DNA of 64,000 nucleotides from CAWCBH01 sp963793785 (lineage in GTDB: Bacteria > Actinomycetota > Thermoleophilia > Solirubrobacterales > 70-9), in assembly GCA_963793785.1 (NCBI GenBank), contig CAWCBH010000003.1, positions 744,001 to 808,000 of the forward strand, written 5' to 3'. This document shows, piece by piece, positions 60,679-64,000 of this stretch (positions are counted from its first letter, which is position 1; the number at the start of each line of letters is the position of its first letter). A model generated the notes under the pieces. It was not told the origin of the DNA, did not search any database, and was given only the letters and a program-made list of their open reading frames with translations. Made by a program: the position numbers and the translations under genes.

Positions 60679-62158
60679 CCGCTATCTCTCGATCCTCGTC
60701 TTCGTGGTCGGATCGGCGAGCCTTGGTGCCGAGATCTCCGCGGCGCGTCTGCTGGCCCCGTACTTCGGGGCCTCGACGATCGTCTGGGCGAACACGATCG
60801 GGGTGGTGCTGGTCGCGCTGTCGGTCGGCTACTGGCTCGGCGGCCGCTACGCGGACCGCCACGCTCATCTGCGCGGGCTCTGCATCCTTGTCCTGGTCGC
60901 CTCGGCGCTGATCGCGCTGATCCCCTTCGCCGCACAGCCGTTCCTGAGCTTCTCGGTCGACGCCTTCGACGAGATCTCCGTCGGCGGCTTCCTGGGCTCG
61001 CTGTTCGGCGTCCTGGTCCTGGTCGCGGTGCCGGTGATGCTGCTCGGAGCCGCCTCGCCGTGGGCGATCCGGATCTCACTAGGCGACGTCGCTCACTCGG
61101 GCGAGGTCGCCGGCCGGCTCTACGCGCTTTCGACCGCCGGCTCGCTGTTCGGGACGATGATCTCGGCGCTGCTGCTGATCCCATTCATCGGCACCCAGCG
61201 GACGTTCATCGCCTTCGCGCTGGCGCTGGCGCTGGTGGCGACGGCGGGACTCGGTTGGCGCTACGTCCTCGCTCCGGCGGCGCTGGCGGGGGTCTTCGCG
61301 ATGCCGGTCGGGACGATCAAGGCCGCCGACACCGGCCGGGTCATTCACGAGCGCGAGACCGACCACCAGTATGTGCGGGTCGTCGAGCAGTCCGACGGCG
61401 ACCGGGTCCTGGAGCTCAACGAGGGGCAGGCCGTGCATTCGCTCTACCGGCCCGGCGAGTACCTGACCGGCGACGTCTGGGACGGCTACCTGGTCTTGCC
61501 GTTCGCGGCCCTGCAGCGACCGCCGCGCTCGATCGCGATGCTCGGCAACGCGGCCGGAACGGTGGCCCGGGCCTACGGTCGCTTCTTCCCGCGCACCACG
61601 GTCGATGCGGTCGAGATCGACGGCGAGCTGTTCGAGATCGGGCGCCGGTACTTCGACCTCTCCAACCGCCGCATGGAGGAGTTCGACGAGGACGCACGGC
61701 CGTTCCTGGAGCGCTCCGACGGCGGCTATGACGTGATCATGGTCGACGCATACCGCCAGCCCTACATCCCCTTCTACCTGGCCACCGAGGAGTTCTTCGA
61801 GCTGGCCCGCGAGCGTCTCGCTCCCGGCGGCGTCGTGATCGTCAACGCCGGTCATCCGGAGGAAAACGACGACCTCGAGACGGTGCTCGGGCGAACGATG
61901 TCGGAGGTCTTCCAGACCGTCCTGCGGCATCCGATCGAGGACACGAACACGCTCCTGGTCGCGAGCGCCGCTCCGCTCTCGGCCGCGCGGCTCGATAGGC
62001 GGATCGCGCGGCTGCCCGAGCCATTGCGGGTGCCCGCCACGGAGGCTGCGCTGGCGCTCGAGCCGCGGCTGCCCGGCGGCGAGGTCTACACCGACGACCG
62101 GGCGCCGGTGGAATGGCTGATCGACGCCTCCTTCTTGGGCTATGCGAACGAGAACTGA
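60650..62158 (+). CDS. Membrane-bound spermidine-synthase-like protein (MFS-like helices + SpeE domain)
   Basis: 502 residues. Seven to eight helices in the first 240 residues (NRYLSILVFVVGSASLGAEI, FGASTIVWANTIGVVLVALS...), then a SpeE/methyltransferase-like domain: SIAMLGNAAGTVARAYGRFFP, VDAVEIDGELFEIGRRYFDL and IMVDAYRQPYIPFYLATEEFF. The SAM/dcSAM-binding GNAAGTV and acidic VEID are intact; the DAYRQP loop takes the place of DxSDP in true spermidine synthases, so polyamine synthesis is uncertain. GTG 60650 is used, in an AGGGGG context. Confidence 0.8.
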   Translation: METVSATRRNRYLSILVFVVGSASLGAEISAARLLAPYFGASTIVWANTIGVVLVALSVGYWLGGRYADRHAHLRGLCILVLVASALIALIPFAAQPFLSFSVDAFDEISVGGFLGSLFGVLVLVAVPVMLLGAASPWAIRISLGDVAHSGEVAGRLYALSTAGSLFGTMISALLLIPFIGTQRTFIAFALALALVATAGLGWRYVLAPAALAGVFAMPVGTIKAADTGRVIHERETDHQYVRVVEQSDGDRVLELNEGQAVHSLYRPGEYLTGDVWDGYLVLPFAALQRPPRSIAMLGNAAGTVARAYGRFFPRTTVDAVEIDGELFEIGRRYFDLSNRRMEEFDEDARPFLERSDGGYDVIMVDAYRQPYIPFYLATEEFFELARERLAPGGVVIVNAGHPEENDDLETVLGRTMSEVFQTVLRHPIEDTNTLLVASAAPLSAARLDRRIARLPEPLRVPATEAALALEPRLPGGEVYTDDRAPVEWLIDASFLGYANEN

Positions 62159-62279
62159 CCGCTTTCTCTCCTGGCTCGTCACCGGGCCGCTCGGCCGCGC
62201 CGCAGCGTTCGCGATCGACTTCGCCGCCGCCCTGCGCCGCGGGCTCGGCAGCCGTTCCTCTAGGGTCAGCCGCCGATGA
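62142..62279 (+). CDS. 45-residue protein coupled to tig
   Basis: A short frame between the SpeE-like gene and tig: MRTRTDRFLSWLVTGPLGR followed by AAAFAIDFAAALRRGLG. It overlaps the SpeE-like stop by 17 nt and its TGA overlaps the tig ATG (ATGA), and third positions are mostly G or C. Amphipathic helix, function unknown; may only serve translational coupling. Confidence 0.5.
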   Translation: MRTRTDRFLSWLVTGPLGRAAAFAIDFAAALRRGLGSRSSRVSRR

Positions 62280-63661
62280 GGACAAGCGTCACCGAGCTGC
62301 CGGATTCGCGCGCCCGGGTCGAGGTGGAGGTGCCCGCCGAGGAGGTCGATCGCCATCTCCAGCGTGCCGCCAGAGGGCTGGCGCGCGAGATGCGGCTGCC
62401 CGGCTTTCGCAAGGGCAAGGCGCCGCCGTCGCTGGTGATCCAGCGACTCGGTCGGGGTGCGGTGCTCGAGCAGGCGGTCCGTGACTCGCTGCCGGAGTGG
62501 TACGAGCGGGCCCTGTTCGACTCCGGCGTCAATCCGGTCGGGGACCCCGACATCGAGGTCACGTCGGTGCCCGAGGCGGAGGGCGAGCCGCTCGGCTTCA
62601 AGTTCGAGGTCGGCGTTCGCCCGGCGGCGCAGCTCGGCGACTACAAGGGCCTCGAGGTCGGCCGGCCCGAGGCCGATGTGCCGGCGGACGTGGTCGACCG
62701 GGAGCTGGAGCGGATGCGGGCCGCGATCGCGCGCCTGGAGCCGGTCCAGCGTCCCGCCGCCGACGGCGACGCGCTGCTGATCGACTTCGAGGGAGCGATC
62801 GACGGTGAGCCTTTCGAGGGCGGCGAGGCGCACGATTACCTGCTGGAGCTGGGAGCAGACCAGCTGATCGAAGGCTTCGAGGAGCAGCTCGCCGGCGCCG
62901 AGGCGGGGCAGGACCGCCAGGTCGAGGTCGAGTTTCCCTCCCAGTACCACGCCGAGCACCTGGCCGGCCGGAAGGCCAGCTTCGCGGTCTCGGTGAAGGA
63001 GGTGCGCGAGAAAGTCCTGCCCGACCCCGACGACGACTTCGCGGCCGAGGTCTCGGAGTTCGACACGCTGGCCGAGCTACGCGAGGACATCGCCTCGAAG
63101 CTGGCGCTCGCCGCCGGGAACCGGATCGAGCAGGACTTCCGGGTCGCCGCGATCGACGCCGCGGTGGCCGGCGCCACCGTCGAGCTGCCGCCCGAGATCG
63201 TCGATGCCCGCGCGACCGAGCGCTGGGAGCGGGTCGAGCGGCAGCTGGCCGGGCGCGGCATCGACCCCAACACCTACCTGCAGATGCAGGGGAAGTCGCG
63301 CGAGGAGGTGATCGAGGAGTCAAAGCCCGACGCCGAGCAGGAGCTGAAGCGAGAGGCGGTGCTGAACGCGATCGCCGACGCGGAGGGGATCGAGGTCTCC
63401 GACGAGGAGCTGGTCGAGGCTCTCGAGCACACCGCCGAGCACGAGCGGACGACCCCGCAGAAGCTGCTGGAGCGATTGCGCCGCAACGGGCGCGAGGCGC
63501 TGATCCGCGAGGACCTGCGGGTCCGCAAGGCGATCGACCTGCTGGTCGAGACCGCGGAGCCGATCCCGGTCGCCCAGGCCGAGGCGCGGGAGAAGCTCTG
63601 GACCCCGGAGAAGGAACGCGAGACGGCCGGCGGCCTCTGGACCCCGGGCTCCGGCGATTGA
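62276..63661 (+). CDS. tig: Trigger factor
   Basis: 461 residues. Ribosome-binding N-terminus with the signature GFRKGKAPPSLVIQRLG, PPIase domain (GDALLIDFEGAIDGEPFEGG, LIEGFEEQLAGAEAGQ), and the C-terminal substrate-binding arms (DPDDDFAAEVSEFDTLAEL, TYLQMQGKSREEVIEESKP). Peptidyl-prolyl isomerase and ribosome-associated chaperone. Downstream clpP/clpX, the usual neighbours, are absent; a convergent oxidoreductase comes next. Confidence 0.97.
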   Translation: MRTSVTELPDSRARVEVEVPAEEVDRHLQRAARGLAREMRLPGFRKGKAPPSLVIQRLGRGAVLEQAVRDSLPEWYERALFDSGVNPVGDPDIEVTSVPEAEGEPLGFKFEVGVRPAAQLGDYKGLEVGRPEADVPADVVDRELERMRAAIARLEPVQRPAADGDALLIDFEGAIDGEPFEGGEAHDYLLELGADQLIEGFEEQLAGAEAGQDRQVEVEFPSQYHAEHLAGRKASFAVSVKEVREKVLPDPDDDFAAEVSEFDTLAELREDIASKLALAAGNRIEQDFRVAAIDAAVAGATVELPPEIVDARATERWERVERQLAGRGIDPNTYLQMQGKSREEVIEESKPDAEQELKREAVLNAIADAEGIEVSDEELVEALEHTAEHERTTPQKLLERLRRNGREALIREDLRVRKAIDLLVETAEPIPVAQAEAREKLWTPEKERETAGGLWTPGSGD

Positions 63662-63688
63662 TCGGCCGCGTCGCACGACACCATCTCT

Positions 63689-63734
63689 CGAACGTCCCGG
63701 ACTATCCGCTCTGCGGGATGCTGCGGGACGTTCG
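63689..63734. terminator. Long inverted repeat between tig and the oxidoreductase gene
   Basis: CGAACGTCCCG (63689-63699) and CGGGACGTTCG (63724-63734), 11 bp perfect, with a 24-nt loop holding ATCCGC/GCGGGAT as a second stem. It lies between convergent genes, so a bidirectional terminator is likely. Confidence 0.6.
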
Positions 63735-63752
63735 GTGGGTCAGCGGCTTCGC

Positions 63753-64000
63753 TTAGGCGCGCGCGGGCTCGCGCACCGGCGCCAGCTCGACCGGGATCCC
63801 GTTCAGGACCGCGTTGCCCGACAGCGGATCGATCAGATCCGAGCGGGCGAGGATGTTGGAATTGGACCCGGCGTGCTCGCGGGCGACGCTGAGCTCGACG
63901 CCGTCGCCGTCGTGACCCCAGCCGTGGGGGATGCTGACGACGCCGGGCATGACCGCGTCGGTGACCTCGACCGGGATCTCGATCTCGCCGGCGCTCGAGG
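63753..64000 (-). CDS. Molybdopterin-dependent oxidoreductase, C-terminal fragment
   Basis: The last ~82 residues of a gene that runs out of the window: VMPGVVSIPHGWGHDGDGVEL, then NSNILARSDLIDPLSGNAVLNG and ELAPV. HGWG with the following LSGNAVLNGIPVEL is the conserved C-terminal molybdopterin-dinucleotide-binding domain of formate dehydrogenase/nitrate reductase/biotin-sulfoxide reductase-like enzymes. Which substrate cannot be told from this fragment. Confidence 0.8.
   Translation of the reverse strand, partial: SSAGEIEIPVEVTDAVMPGVVSIPHGWGHDGDGVELSVAREHAGSNSNILARSDLIDPLSGNAVLNGIPVELAPVREPARA

Noticed and set aside
1..64000. CRISPR array, insertion sequence or prophage
   Set aside because: No regularly spaced repeats, transposase, integrase or phage structural genes were found.

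Overview
The window is a piece of a very GC-rich chromosome with short intergenic gaps, many ATGA-type start/stop overlaps and GTG/TTG/CTG starts. Gene content (Tig, CtaG-type assembly factor, SigB/SigF-like promoter motifs, DUF6351, YncE-phosphoesterase fusions, DUF6131-like mini-membrane protein, GH15, ECF sigma with a SnoaL-like tail) points to a high-GC Actinomycetota. My best guess is a soil member of class Thermoleophilia (Solirubrobacterales), but this is inference because no rRNA is present. Three tRNA genes (Pro-TGG, Arg-TCT, His-GTG) are visible.

Layout. 0-6.8 kb: end of an R2-like di-metal oxidase, a PAP2 phosphatase, a flippase-like membrane protein, thioredoxin reductase behind an AT-rich inverted repeat, a collagen-like protein, a metallo-beta-lactamase-fold hydrolase and a DMT exporter. 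6.7-12.6 kb: a minus-strand acyl-CoA operon (thiolase, class IV aminotransferase, acyl-CoA dehydrogenase, enoyl-CoA hydratase, cupin, 3-hydroxyacyl-CoA dehydrogenase); three of its enzymes resemble PaaJ, PaaF and PaaH. 12.6-19.5 kb: small membrane proteins, Nudix CoA pyrophosphatase, nicotinamidase, SDR, OsmC, cobalamin adenosyltransferase, DUF1015. 19.6-22 kb: tRNA-Pro and a frameshifted DUF6351 gene. 22-35 kb: ECF sigma factor, MFS exporter, two lipoproteins, two secreted phosphoesterases, MsrA, a class III cyclase and a large GT-C-like membrane protein. 35-44.9 kb: tRNA-Arg, DrrAB-like ABC exporter, serine hydrolase, a two-component system with a probable target lipoprotein, glycosyltransferase 2, thioesterase, RhtA-like exporter, tRNA-His. 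45.2-48.9 kb: a module of low-complexity, lysine-rich and 11-residue-repeat proteins with an SRPBCC protein. 48.9-52.1 kb: three genes (P450, VOC, PaaK-like) broken by many frameshifts. 52.3-64 kb: MMPL transporter, DUF6131-like protein, GH15, ferritin-like protein, CorA, CtaG, membrane-bound spermidine-synthase-like protein, trigger factor, and the end of a molybdopterin oxidoreductase.

The most interesting parts are (i) the 45-49 kb module: two tandem paralogues with apolipoprotein/LEA-like 11-mer repeats, one carrying a C-terminal E3-binding (PSBD) domain, plus a lipid-binding-fold SRPBCC protein of the type I associate with actinobacterial gas-vesicle loci, although no GvpA is present, with candidate stress-sigma promoters; (ii) a shared TCTCA-N6-TCTCA direct repeat in front of the response regulator and of a nearby lipoprotein gene, which predicts the regulon of the two-component system.

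Caution on sequence quality: besides the dense frameshift block at 48.9-52.1 kb, isolated single-base shifts break otherwise well-preserved genes at about 20.05, 20.64, 21.6, 34.97, 43.33, 46.55, 47.03, 48.76 and 56.03 kb. Protein motifs on both sides stay intact, so uncorrected indel errors are as likely as true pseudogenes.
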